From Motacilla alba alba (taxonomy: Eukaryota; Chordata; Aves; Passeriformes; Motacillidae), in assembly GCF_015832195.1 (NCBI RefSeq), contig NC_052018.1:51397666-51461665 (forward strand): a stretch of 64,000 bases of DNA, read 5' to 3'. A program made the translations under genes and the position numbers. The notes under the pieces are model-generated. The model ran no database searches, was not told where the DNA came from, and saw nothing but the letters and a program-made list of their open reading frames with translations. This document shows positions 39,988 through 51,949 of this stretch, piece by piece (position 1 is the first letter of the stretch; each line of letters starts with the position of its first letter).

Positions 39988-40020
39988 CATATTCCATTAT
40001 TTTTTCTTTTTTATGTGGTT
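39988..40020 (-). CDS. TRDN: TRDN exon, 33 bases (PHKKEKIMEY)
   Basis: The acceptor is one of the best in the window (CTTTTTTTTTCTTTTCCAG). The donor is ATATG then GTGAAT. The reading is two split-codon bases (aa, giving Glu after g), ten codons P-H-K-K-E-K-I-M-E-Y, and one base. The next exon lies only 105 bases downstream (39,850-39,882, also 33 bases), so the two form a tight pair. That short intron is unusual here, where most introns are 0.5-10 kb, and may reflect a local tandem duplication. Confidence 0.82.
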
Positions 40021-40691
40021 CTGGAAAAGAAAAAAAAAAGTAAAGTGTACATTTCTCTTCTTGTAATTCTTTGTTTTATGTCCCTGGACAATGATTTTTC
40101 ATGTCACTATTGGCCATTGGATGTGGCACATTCCTATGGACTTTAAGTTCAGTGAGTCCTTCCCTGCTTTCCAGTATGTCAAAATAAAGCCTTTATGTTG
40201 GTAATCAATCTCTTCAGTGGTTTTCACACTGAATGAACAGGGTCAGATTAGCTGTTAATAAGGGAAAGCAAAGGATTAATCTTTTATAAGGTGCTAAAAG
40301 GAAATGATAAAAAGGGTATAGGTAAAAACATCTGCAGTTTTACTTCAGGATGGTTTAAATGGAGGTCTGCAACCCAACTATATGTGCCTGAGGACAACTA
40401 CTTTTTAATGGTAGTTTCTGTAATACCTCTTTCCATGCTGCAAGAATGTGCTTTAACACCCCCTCACAGAAGGAGCAGGGCAGCCAGCCACAGATAGAGA
40501 CTGAACATCTACCAGCCAGTACTGACATTCACAGTAGCAAAAAAAAAATAGTTAAGCTTCTTCTGTCTGCAGATGCTTTTAAACAGCATGTGGAAAGGCT
40601 GTGCTGTGCAAGTTTGGATCCACACAGGAACATTTCCTAAATTCAAGAGTATCTGAGCTGACTGATGACAAGATAGATCCCAGAATCATCA

Positions 40692-41235
40692 AATCATAGA
40701 ATATCCTGAGCTGAAAGGGATATTATTGAGTTCTAACTCAGGATATTCTATGATTCTATGATTCACAAGGATCATTGGGTCCTGCTCCTGGCTCTCCACA
40801 GAATAACCCCAAGAGTCACACCATGTGCCTGAGAGCATTGCCCACGTGCTTCTTGTACTCTGTCAGGCTTGGTGTTGTGACCACTTCCCTGGGGAGCCTG
40901 TTCCAGCACCCAGCCACCCCCTGGGTGAAAAATCTTTTCCTGATATCCAACCTAAACCGCTCCTGATTCAGCTTCAGGCCATTCCCTCAGGTCCTGTCAC
41001 TGGTCAGCACAAAGAAGAGATCAGTGTCTGCCACTGTTTCCTCTCAAGAGGATGTTGCAGACAGCAATGAGGTCTACACTCAGTCCCAGGCTGCACAAAC
41101 CAAGTAATTTCATTCACTCCTCATATTACTTCTCCACTAGACACTTAAGTATCTTCATAGTCCTCCTCTGGATGCTCCCTAATAACTTTATATCCTCATA
41201 TTGTGGTGCTCAAAACTGCACACAGGACTCAAAGT
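40692..41235 (-). mobile_element. CR1 LINE 3' fragment, minus, with inverted 3' terminus
   Basis: Reading leftwards, the fragment has the usual CR1 C-terminal region (CTCCTCTGGATGCTCC, CAGGTCCTGTCACTGG, GGTGAAAAATCTTTTCCTGATATCC on the plus strand) and ends with the CATAGAATATCCTGAG terminus. Between 40,694 and 40,753 this terminus occurs twice in opposite orientation as a perfect 17-base inverted repeat, so the end has folded back on itself (see findings). Confidence 0.88.
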
Positions 41236-44200
41236 GAATACTTTTAAATACAAGCTCATTGCTTACCAGTATCCAATGACTGTATTTTCTCCAGGCTTAT
41301 TATAAGTTATGTTTGTATTAAAGCTGTGATATAGAGTTGAGCAACATTAATGTTTAAAGAGTTTCCACTCTAGAATCAAGATATAAAGTTCCATGTTCAA
41401 AGTGGTTCTGAATGTTGTACCCTCACTAAAAGCAACCTTATTCACAGATGTGACCAATCACTCAACTGAATAAAAAAAAGGAAACAAGATATGCCAACAT
41501 AAAATTAAATATACTAATCAACAACATTACTATGAATAATATTTCCATTAAATATTAATTTGTAATCAATGCTTTTACTGACTGCACAGTCAGTAAATAA
41601 AAGACATATTTCATGCAGAGCTATGAAAAGAATATTTGAAAGGACAGATTGATCTTAAATATGAAAGACCCCACAACTGTGAAGTTTTAAACAATATATG
41701 TCATTACTTCATATTCCCACCCCAAAAAAAGCTTATATTGAACATTTCAAAGCAACAAGATTAATTGACTGAAATCATGAACCAGTCTTAATATAGTTAT
41801 GAAAAGAACACTTTAGTGTATCAATTACATAACAAATGTTAAAAATATTGTAGGCTCTTTAAAGACACATTTTATATGAGAGAAGAAATTTTTAGTGGAA
41901 ATTATGATGGAGCAGGTTTGTGTCATCAAAAAAAAAAATTATGGCTGTGATTTTCTCTCCAATATGAAAAAGTGATGGAAATAGAGAGCAAGCTGGTGTT
42001 AATTGCCTGAATAAATGTACTTTCTTGATGGCATCCTACCCTGAGTTGCAATTCTACTACAGGCCGATGAGGAAAAATATAGCTAAAACTGAGAGGACAA
42101 AACTTTGGGAATCAGTGGTTTGGCCACCTCAATGCTCTTAATCATGACAACATCTGCAGCTTTGGTTTTGTGTAGCCTGAGTGCTCTTCAGACTCTCCAC
42201 TTTCTTGCAGATATTTTAGGACTCATTTTGGAAATTATAATTTTCACTGGTATTGTGGGGGTTTCTGTTTGACTACTGCTCAGGACAGTTTCATGGAAAA
42301 TAAAGGAAATGTAATTCTGTCTTTAGTGGTTCTGAGGCAAGTATTTTCCTCTCTCATTCTAAGATCTCTCAGTCCTCAGATCAGAGAACAGAATGATCCT
42401 AGCAACACTCAAGCAAGTGTTTTGGCAAAGTATAAAATAATCCATTCATTTAGCTTTATTTCACCATTTTTTTCCCTAAACTGCAAACATTAGGGAAGGC
42501 CTATAGAGCTTCTTTCGTAATAGTTTTATTTCCAGAAGAATATGAAATAAAATCCCTTTCCATGAGAAAATTTATAAAAATGAACAACACAGAATTTGAC
42601 ATCAAGCATTTCTGGGAAATCTGACATGATATGAGATTTCAGGTGATTCGCGTTCTGATATTTGAATGGAACGCACTGAAAAGTTTTATTGCACAAGCCA
42701 TAAACAGCAGGAAATTTCAGACCTAGATCTTTCCTTTTTGCTAAAAGTTATCATTCCTTGATCTCAATGTCTTATTCTTTACTTTTTTTGTACTTTCAAG
42801 AAGTTAGTATGACACATGAAATTATATTGTCAGCTGTAAACACATCAGGCATTTGCCATGGCATTTGTCATTATTTTTATATTTAACCACCTTTGCATGT
42901 ATATGAGACTATAGAGCATATTTTCAGACAGGGAAGTTTTGCTGGTAATATAGTATTTTTCTACCATGCATGGAATTGAGATTTGATTTAGTTTGACATT
43001 TTACCATCTTTATTTGCTCTGATGCTTTAAACAAATGGCTTTTATTTTTTTTTATGGAAACTGGCAAAGTTATGTATAATATGCTCATAAAACCATACAA
43101 ATGTGTTTTTTGCTTCATTACTAGTGACATACTCCTAGGCAATTCAGAGTAGGTGGGAGAGAGAAGAGAACCTGAACCTGCCTCAGTTGCTCTTCCCTAA
43201 GCCACATTCTTCCCTAAAGGAAAAACAGTGCTGAAAAGCATCTAGGCTAGCACATTTGCTGAGGTGTATTTTAATCTTTAGTGCCAGAATAGACAGTCAC
43301 AAAGTGTGACCCTCTGCTACCCAACAGGAAAGAACAGTTGATTTCCCGTCATAATTTATATAGGTATGTGCACACGTGTATGAGTGTGTGTGTGCACCTG
43401 CTATTTTCTAATTCAGATAAAGTATTCATATCCAAGAATGGTCCAGGAAAATAAAAATTGTGTTGGGAATGACACAGATTGGAAAAGTTTAAATAAATGG
43501 CATTTCAAGTGGATATGCTGTTGTATGGGATGCACCACATGTTAATTTACCAACACCATTTTGTTTGCATTCAGTCGCTGAATAAAAATGGTGCTTTCTG
43601 TAATGTTGTTTACCTTTTACCACAACTATTTCAGTGAAGCCTACTGTTGTCATATTCTATGCAGTGTCTTAGGTACTTAAAAAGTAAAGTTAGCTTGGTC
43701 TTATAGTTTTATAATCTTGGTTTTATAGGCTATGCATAAAACTTCTTGGAACTTCATATCATGTTGGTTAATTAAAACCAAATGAGATAGAGTGCTAAAG
43801 CTTTCCAAGTTATCCTGTCATGAAGAATATTGCGAACACAAGCATTTAGATACAGAGAAGATCCCTTCAGTTCCTTTTGCTGAAGTGAAATGTTGCAATA
43901 TGTGCTGAATCGTGTTGTTAGAACTAAGATAATCCACATGAGTAAGTCTTGCATCAAACTAGATTTTTCCTGTTCTCCTGCTCCCAAGGAGAATGTGTTC
44001 TGCTATATTTCACTGCTATCCTTATTTTTTTGTTCATTGTAGAAAACCTCACCGCTGTTTTACACTTTGATTTATAAAGATCATGAACTGTACAACACAT
44101 TTCTTTCTGGAATAAGAACACACTAAGGAAACCACTTACATCAAAAAATCATGCCACACATATACTCACTCCTCTATATATTAACATCTTTTGAGGAGGG

Positions 44201-44659
44201 CAACAAAGAGTTTTCCTGATGGAGTTTTGTGAAGAAAAGGAAAGCGGGTGACAGTTCTTTGTATCAGTATCTTTGTCGGAAATCTGGTACTTTATTGGGA
44301 AATATCTGATAAAAAATTTGTGCAAAGAAAGGAAAGAAAAGCTTGGATGAAATGCAACTGCTTTTAGTTCCATCAATTTGGTCTGAGGTTTTTCATCGCA
44401 GGCAGAAAGCAATGGCATCAAAACTGTCCATCATAAATTGTAGATGTAATATAAGCATATATGTTATAGAAAAGTCTATTCCACACCACCGCTTCCCTGC
44501 AAATCAAGTGGCATTTCCACAATGATCGCAGTGAACTGGATGAGGCCCACTTATTCCCATTCTCGCAAAGTGAAGTTGGTACCATTTCCAAAACATTAAT
44601 GCCTGGAAAGATAATTATATCTATAGTGTATGTGATAGTCTGGGTTCAACAAAGCTTAA
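41236..44659. other. TRDN intron, unique sequence
   Basis: AT-rich unique sequence; the only exon-like site is the doubtful 27-base one at 43,614. A short TG run lies near 43,386. Confidence 0.5.
43614..43640 (-). CDS. Doubtful TRDN exon candidate, 27 bases
   Basis: A 27-base window has an AG before it, the donor AAAAG/GTAAAC after it, and the series phase (two bases, eight codons F-T-E-I-V-V-V-K, one base). The acceptor has hardly any pyrimidine tract (GAATATGACAACAGTAG), and the peptide is hydrophobic rather than lysine/glutamate-rich. It fits mechanically but not in composition, so it is probably a chance match. Confidence 0.2.
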
Positions 44660-45885
44660 GCAGGCCCTCAAATGCTTTTCTGAGTGGCCCTCCTGGTGGA
44701 TGCAGGAAAGGCTGTGGATGTTGTCTATTTGGACTTCAGCAGGGCCTTTGACACTGTCTCCCACAGCACCCTCCTGGAAAAGCTGGCAGCCCATGGCTTG
44801 GACAGGAGCACTCTTTGCTGGGTTAGGAACTGGCTGGATGGCCGGGCCCACAGAGTGGTGGTGAGCGGTGCTGCATCCAGCTGGCAGCCAGTCACCAGTG
44901 GTGTCCCTCACGGGTCTCTGCTGGGGCCAGTTCTGTTCAATATCTTTATTGATGACATAGATAATGGTATTCAGTCTTAATAAGTTTGCAGATGACACTA
45001 AGCTGGGAGAGCGTGTTGATTTGTTGGAAGGTGGGAGGGCTCTCAGAGAGGCCTGGAACAGCTGGATAGGTGGGCAGAGTCCAGTAAGATGAAGTTTAAT
45101 AAATCCAAATTATGAGGCCTGAATTTTGGCCCCAATAACTGCCTGCAACATTAAAGGCTCAGGATGGTGGGGCTGGACAGTGCCCAGGCAGAAAGGAACC
45201 TGGGGGTGATGGTGACAGCTGGCTGAACACGAGCCAGCAGTGTGCCCTGGTGGCCAAGAAGACCAATGGCTCCTGGCCTGGATCAGGAACTGGGTGGCCA
45301 GCAGGACCATATTAGAGGATGGAGGGATTGGAGGGAGGTCACCCTTCCCCTGTACTCAGCACTGGTGAGGCCACACCTTGAGTGCTGTGTCCAGTTCTGG
45401 CTCCTCAGTTTGGGAAGGACGTTGAGACACCTGAGCGCGTCCAGAGGAGGGCAATGAGGCTGGTGAGGGGCTTGGAACACAAGCCCTGTGAGGAACGACT
45501 GAGGGAGCTGGGGTTGTTTAGCCTGGAGAAAAGGAGACTCAGGGGTGACCTTATCACTCTCTACAACTCCCTGAAAGGTGGCTGTGGTCAGGTAGGGGTT
45601 GTTCTCTTTCTCCAGGCAACAACTGACAGAACCAGAGGACACAGTCTTGAGCTGTGCCAAGGGAAATATAGGTTGGACATTACGAAAAGTTTTTATGGAA
45701 ATAATGATAAAGTACAGGAATGGTCTGCCAGGGGACGTGGTGGAGTCACCATTCCTGGATGTGTTTAAAAAAATATTGGATGTGGCACTCAGTGCCCCGG
45801 TCTAGTTGAGGTGCTAGGAGATGGGTTGGATTTGATGATCTGGAAGGTCCCTTCAACCGAGTCATTCTGTGATTCTGTGAACTCA
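44660..45885 (+). mobile_element. CR1 LINE, truncated, reverse-transcriptase to 3' end
   Basis: This is the largest CR1 in the window. The translation shows reverse-transcriptase blocks: [13 protein letters not shown] at about 44,723 and [20 protein letters not shown] at about 44,903. The catalytic FADD block (44,985-44,996) is present but in a different frame after a stop, so the copy is dead. Downstream it carries the C-terminal part ([18 protein letters not shown]…, [13 protein letters not shown]) and the 3' end with GAAGGTCCCTTCAACCG…ATTCTGTGATTCTGTGA at about 45,844-45,880. The 5' part is missing, as is usual for avian CR1. The left border is approximate. Confidence 0.9.
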
Positions 45886-46876
45886 AGATAAAGATTTGTT
45901 AAATCCTTGTTGAAATTGGGCCCAATTCTAGCCAAAAGTCCACTCAAATAATTGAAGAAGTTCAGGGCTATGAAAGTTTGCCAGCCTCAGAACAAAGCAC
46001 CTTAAAATGCCTTTTCTGTAAAGAGTGGACACTTCTAGAAGAATCCTTTTAGCTCTGATTTTTAATTGCACTTAATGTGACCCTCTTTTATTGATATTAT
46101 TTTTACTTTCATGTATGAATAAAAATAATTTTCGTAGTTAACTTGCTCCCCCTGCCTTGCTCTTCAAGTAGTGCTGTCTTTGTGTTAGCAATACAAAAGC
46201 ACTTTGATGCATAGCAAATATTTGGTGACAAAAAAAGAAACAAGACTGCATTTACAGTATGAGTGTCTTCACACATACTGTGATCTGAAAGGAAGTACTG
46301 GAAATTATTTTAACTCTATATTATCCTGAAACAGAGAATACTCTAAGGAGTAAGTGCAAAACAATGTGCCAAGCTATGAGACTGGGAATTTCAACATTCT
46401 AGCAAAAGTAGAAAAAAAAAAAAAGGATTTTAGGCCATTTACTCAAATACATTTTAAAAAATTGGTGAATTAAAACTGGATTTCAGATTAGAAAGGTAAG
46501 TGTAAAATAAGCTATTTCATGCTCTATTTAAATAAATCCTATGTCTAAAGGATTCATGGTTGTAAAGTAAAATCTTCTAACATCAGAAAATTCTTCCCCT
46601 TACAGGGCATCATCTATTGTGGCATAAGTAAAGAATTCATTTTTCCTTTCCCATTCAGAGTCAGATAATGGCTCAGCTTACATAATCCTGTGGACAATTT
46701 AAGACATCATGTTCTGTAATATTTTCTCAGACTTCAACTGGGATGAAAATGTCAGTGGGTTGAAATGATTTGTGGAATACATCTCCATCCATATAATAGA
46801 TTCCTGCAGATATTAAGTGGCTGAGTGATGGACTACTGCACCAGCAACAAGGCTTTAGCTGCTGAGGGTGCAGTGC

Positions 46877-46943
46877 ATTCCTGGCAGACCAGGAGCAGAG
46901 GCTTCAATAAATTCCTGGCAGACCAGCTCTGAGGCTTCAATAA
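46877..46943 (+). repeat. 34-base imperfect tandem duplication
   Basis: ATTCCTGGCAGACCAG…GAGGCTTCAATAA occurs at 46,877-46,910 and 46,911-46,943, with one deleted base and a changed middle. Confidence 0.88.
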
Positions 46944-48060
46944 AGCTTAGTGGAAGCACCCTGGGATGAACAGTTGAGGACCAAGACCCAGTTTCTCCTG
47001 TCCTTTGGCATATTGCAGATAATTTCCATCTACTGTGCAAAAACAGGCAAGCCTGGAACCATCCCTTTGAAACCAGAAAGAAAATTACTAAGTCAGAAAA
47101 TATATGATATTTAACTTCCCGAAAAGCTAAGGTGGGACAGAGGAAGAAATATGATAAAATGGACTGAAAAGAAAGCTTTGTTTGATTCAGAAGGACTGCA
47201 GAATGATCCTGGATCTAAATCCCAAGACCCTGGGCAGCAGTATTAATACAGGTAGGGCTTCATTATTTTGTTTACTACTGCATAAACATCTGCTATCTGA
47301 GTGAAGATTTATTTTGTACAGAAATAAACTGCAAGTCTTGTCTTTCTGCATTCAATAAGTTACGTCTAACATTCGTCGCCAAAAAGATAAACCGGAATAT
47401 AAACCCTGAGAATGGCTGTGCTTATGTTCTGAAAAAGTCTGAGAGGGTTAACTTCAGGAAACAGAAAATTGAACTGTCTACTCCAGCTACCAGAATAATT
47501 TTCTTGGTAACATCAGGTTGACATAAATACATGTAGAGATGCTTTCACCAGGTGCAGTGGCTGCTTATGAAGAGAAATTTCAAGGCACACAGAGGCCCCC
47601 CAGACATAAGATCCTGAAGAGAATGCAGGATGGAAGACTTTACTATATCCCTACAGAGAGAGAGAGAGGTGCTTTTTTCCTTTCTACAAAAGTACTTACA
47701 GGGGTGTATAACATAAACTTGACCCTGATGTTTGAAGTCTCTCCTCTTGGACTGACTACATATATCTACACAAGATGAGAATGCATAGTTTGATGGATGA
47801 TACAGAGGGTGTGGTGCTGTGAGTAAAATACATCCCTGGCATGTGACTTGAGACTTGAATCTGTGAAACTTGACAAACAATCCATGATAAGTTTGCCTGT
47901 TCCACTGTGTTGCTAAATTATGCAATAAAATTGCTGAATTTTATTAATCTCCTGCAACATAAGGTTTTAGCTTTCTATATAATTATGTACTACAGGTAAT
48001 AATTAGAAGAGAATCAATAATCCAGCTCCTTGATAAACCTTTTCTACATTTCAAACATAC

Positions 48061-48111
48061 CTACTGTGCCATAAACTTCTATGCTTTTTTCCTTTTTTAT
48101 GTAGATTAAAA
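48061..48111 (-). CDS. TRDN: Probable TRDN exon, 51 bases (…IKKEKSIEVYGTV)
   Basis: The donor is good (CAGTAG then GTATGT). The 51-base reading in the series phase is open: L-I-Y-I-K-K-E-K-S-I-E-V-Y-G-T-V after two split-codon bases. The acceptor (AAAATATAACCAG) has a poor pyrimidine tract. A nearer AG would leave only 18 bases (V-Y-G-T-V), also in frame. Support comes from resemblance to the exon at 39,988-40,020: both run through ACATAAAAAAG, an A-rich stretch and a GAA…TATG end, and encode (H/I)KKEK-x-xE-(V)Y-G. This suggests an old duplicate. It may be real, minor-use or decaying. Confidence 0.5.
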
Positions 48112-51100
48112 CTGGTTATATTTTATGGCAATAGCTTTCCTGCTGCCATTTTAGTTACAATCTTTTATCTTTGACCAAGAGTTAAAATTACTTCCCTGCT
48201 ATGTAAATACTACCAGTAAAACCAGTAGTTCTTCCTGCTTTAGACAGAATAATCTTAACCTATACAACCTATCCTCTAACCAAGTTTTTCAGTCTAGCCT
48301 GCATTGTAATACTCTGTACTTACCCCATGGACCCATTCACTACAAAATTTCATACAACATGTTCTCTTTCTGCTTCTTAGAAACAGTGAAAAGATTGGTG
48401 GCATAATAAAGTAGTAGTAGTTCTGGTACAACTGGCAGTCAGTTTGGGAGACTGGATGCAGCTGACATCTGAGCACTTAAAATTAGTTATTGTCTCTCAT
48501 ATTTATTTTATTCTTTCTGGATCCAGACTAAATTTTGATTGATGTTCAAGGAGGAAATTGTGCTTAAAAATAGTTTCTATTATGAACCCAAAACGAATGA
48601 TAAATAAGATTTTTTTTCTATATGTTTGGAGAGGAAGATGGGGAAAATTAGTCATTAAGACTCAGTAATTAGGCAGTTAAGTGACAGTACAAAATCTGTT
48701 AAACATACTGTAAAATTAATTAAAAATTTCAAGACCATTCCAAGGAAATTCTAAGAAGCAATTAGGATTTAATTTTTACAGTGTTGAAAAGAGTTAGAAC
48801 TGGTTTTCAAATCAGGCAAATTATCAGGGGAAAGCACTGTCACTGGTGCTTAGAGAAGGTGCAGGAGTCTTGCCTATGAAGTGAGGCCATCTCCTGAGAG
48901 GCACTCAAAGATGAGCTGTTCCCATCCCTCTCCCTAGCTACTAACCACTCACTGCCTGCGGGGCCATACAGTCAGCCTAAATTAGCAAATTCAGCTGGAA
49001 ATGCTCTCTGCATGGCTTGAGCCTATGCTCCCTGCCCTGTCCTGCACCTCCATGCACTGGCTTTTCCCACAGTGACAGATCAGACCCAGCAAACTTACTA
49101 AACTGAGGCGTGATGACTCTGCCCCACCCAACAGAATTTACTGCAGCTGTGGGGCATGATAAGGATTGAGGTGTGAGTCTCCAGAGGGATGGGTATAATA
49201 GGCAGATTTCTCTCCTAGCCCCCCTCTCCTGATAAAAGATGTCAGGATGAGGCAGCTGCTCATCACCTACACCCCTGGCTCTGAGAAACCCTTCACGGAG
49301 AGCCTGCTGGGCCCAGCGCACAAGGGGTGCCTGAGGAAGTCCTGTGAAAGAAACCTGTGCCACTCCTCAGGGCAAAAGGACAGACTGATGTTTTGTAAGG
49401 GTAGGTCACTCTCAGACTTGCTCTGCTGGCACAGCTGGGGGAACAATGCACTGTGCAGGAAAAAAAGGAGGGAATGCCTGCAGGATTTAGAATGGGAGCA
49501 ACCTAAAACAGGGTTACTGAGGAAGATGTGTAACAAAACATCTTCAACGCTGATTTCTCCCATTAGAACAGCATCACTTGCATATGTCTAAGAAACTGTT
49601 CTGCTTTACAGCCAATTACTGGGATCTCAAGCCCAGCTTCTGATGACCGCCAGAGAGGTGATTTTTTTTCCAGTTAGAGAAATCTGGAAATGTTTGAAAA
49701 TATCGATTTTCAAAATTAAGTGATGGAAATGTATTGAGGCTGGCTTCCTAGAGCAGCTGTTAGCTTGCAGATCCAGAAGTTCTCATAGATTTCCAAACTC
49801 CATATTCACTTTCTTTGCTTTCTCTCTATACATGTAGGGAGACTAAAATAATGTATGTTGAATTAGGCAGGGATTTCTCAACCAGTGACATTAAGATCAG
49901 GAACATATGTGATGTAGATGCACTGTGAGATGATCAGCTGTGCTCTCAGTCTGTTCAATCTGTTAAGAGGAGTAAACCTTGAGCTTTAGGCATTCTTGGG
50001 TACAGGTTGTGATGTAATAAGATATGTGGAAGAAAATGAAATATGAAATTGGATAATGTATTTAATTTACTGTGCTAATAGGCAGCAGTATACTTATGAT
50101 GTTGCCAAACAAGCATATTTAATATTTTGCTATGGTGAGTTATTCTGGTGGTAAATTAATTTTCAGAGAACTGGAGAGGAAGCTAAAATGTAGAACTCAA
50201 AACCTATGCTCTTTATAATTTTTAAGGCAAACTAGATATTTAGAAATGTGTCAGAACAGACAAACTTATTTTATTTTTCCATAAGAAGCCATTCCAGTTT
50301 TCCCCCTTTCTTTTTCTTAAGCAGATTACTGTCATCACCATTCTTGCCAGCAAGCAGACTCATTGGAATATTTTTCAAACATGAACACAAATATTGGATG
50401 CAAGCAGGTGGAATGAATTAATTATAAGCATATGGTTCTAACATAAGGATTTCTACAAAGTACTGTTGAGCCTTCTAAGGGTCTAGCTGTACAACACACT
50501 GTGGCAAAAAGCTGCTTCAAGAAATGATCAGTGACACCAATGTAAATGTTTGTGGAGCCAGACTTAGTGACAGGCTGAACACCCTGCCACACACACATTC
50601 CTAGCACAGCTTTCAGCTGTAAGCCGCGGCAATGGATGGCTTACACTGCTCCCCCTGTTGTGTTAGCAGAGGTGAACATGGTGTCAAACAAACACAGCAG
50701 GCAGGGACAGGGAGCACTGGTGGGGAAATGGTGCTTCCCAGGCCAGTGTCACACAGGGCATTGTACAGCTGCACAATATGTGCTGCAATTGCTCACGTCC
50801 TCTGTGATTCCAGGACCTGAGTCCTTCTGTGGTAGAGACAACTGCAGGTGTTGCTGGCTTGCACTGATCCTTGACCAATTCCAAGTCACCCCTACTGATG
50901 CAAGACGTTACTCCCTTTTTCAGTGGAGGAGAGCTCTGAGATAGACTACTGAAACAGCTGGAGTTAGAGAAAGATAGCCAGAAAACAATCTTAAAGGCAA
51001 AAAAGAAAAGCTATCTCAGATCCATACAGGGGGATCAGTTGGAGGAAAGAAGCAGCAGAGGAAGTGTGGGCTGGCCACTGCTGGGATGCCAGCACCAGGC

Positions 51101-51895
51101 ACAGCTCAATAGCACAGTTTGGTGCAGCGCCAGCCATCCTGCTTTAGACTAGAATAATATTATGGTTTTATACTCTCCACACTTTCATACTGGAATTCCT
51201 GAGGGTTTTTTGATAGTTAATATAAAATGTAGCCAAGCTACAAATATAATGACTATTCAGGCTGTTATTAATTATATTGGGTTTTATTTATTAAGCAGAA
51301 ATGACAAGTGGCATTTTTGAAGATGGTTGTGAAGCAGATGAAATCCTAAATAAATAAAAATTATTAGATTTTTACAATCCAGTCTAAATTCAGATAGAAA
51401 TTTATGCCATTATTTGTTTAAAAAAATTTGTTTGTCTTTTCAGTGTGTATTTATGATTATCCAGGAGCTCCATTTTGACAACCTACTGTGACATCAGCAC
51501 TTTGAAATACCAGATCCCCTTCTCAAATGGTTCAAATACACCTTCACATGGAAACTAGTTTCTGTAATTATTGCTTTTAAAATCAGACTACATTCAGATT
51601 ATCTTTTTTTTAATCTCAAACACTGCCGAATGGCCCAATATGGTACCTCATAGCTGCCATGGGAGGACAAGAAGCAAACAATGTTAGAAGTCAGTGCTAA
51701 ATACTTTTTTTTTTCTTAGCGAATATTTCACATATGAATTATCACAATGATTGAGAGCGAAACAGGCAAAAAAATCATCCTGAAAACTGACAAAAACCAC
51801 TGGTTTATGTGCAATCCAGCAGATGGTGCTATGATGCAATAAACTGGTTCAAGAGTACAAGAAGTACACTGCATGCAAACATTTTTCTCCTTTAC

Positions 51896-51949
51896 CTGGT
51901 GCTGCTGCTTTTTTGATGGCTGGGTTGGCTGCAGGAGCTTTTGCTGGCT
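51896..51949 (-). CDS. TRDN: TRDN exon, 54 bases, Ala/Pro/Lys-rich
   Basis: A very long T-tract followed by TTTTTTAAG is the acceptor, and CACCAG then GTAAAGG is the donor. After two split-codon bases, seventeen codons read P-A-K-A-P-A-A-N-P-A-I-K-K-A-A-A-P, with one base left. It is the least acidic exon of the set. It resembles the alanine/proline spacer segments that separate KEKE blocks in lysine-rich luminal proteins. A second AG two bases inside would give 52 bases and break the frame, so the 54-base choice is preferred. Confidence 0.82.

Larger units (their letters stand above)
45886..51895. other. TRDN intron, partly G+C-richer
   Basis: Contains the probable exon at 48,061, the tandem repeat at 46,877 and an (AG) run near 47,655-47,668. 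The blocks at about 48,820-49,600 and 50,580-51,160 are G+C-richer than the surroundings and give overlapping frames on both strands. They could be old, unrecognised repeats, but I cannot place them. Confidence 0.5.

Noticed and set aside
41273..41294. 22-base minus-strand segment with donor GTAAGC just right of a CR1
   Set aside because: Not 3n in the series phase and not charged.
44621..44998. 125-codon minus-strand frame
   Set aside because: It is the antisense shadow of the CR1 reverse-transcriptase region.
48294..48476. 60-codon minus-strand frame ending near a GTAAGTAC donor
   Set aside because: Acceptors that fit the TRDN phase lead to stops; composition (Cys/Tyr/Phe-rich) does not match.
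49247..49591. 114-codon plus-strand frame and overlapping minus-strand frames of 98-128 codons
   Set aside because: Open on several frames at once in a G+C-richer patch, with no motif and no splice support. Probably a low-stop-density effect.
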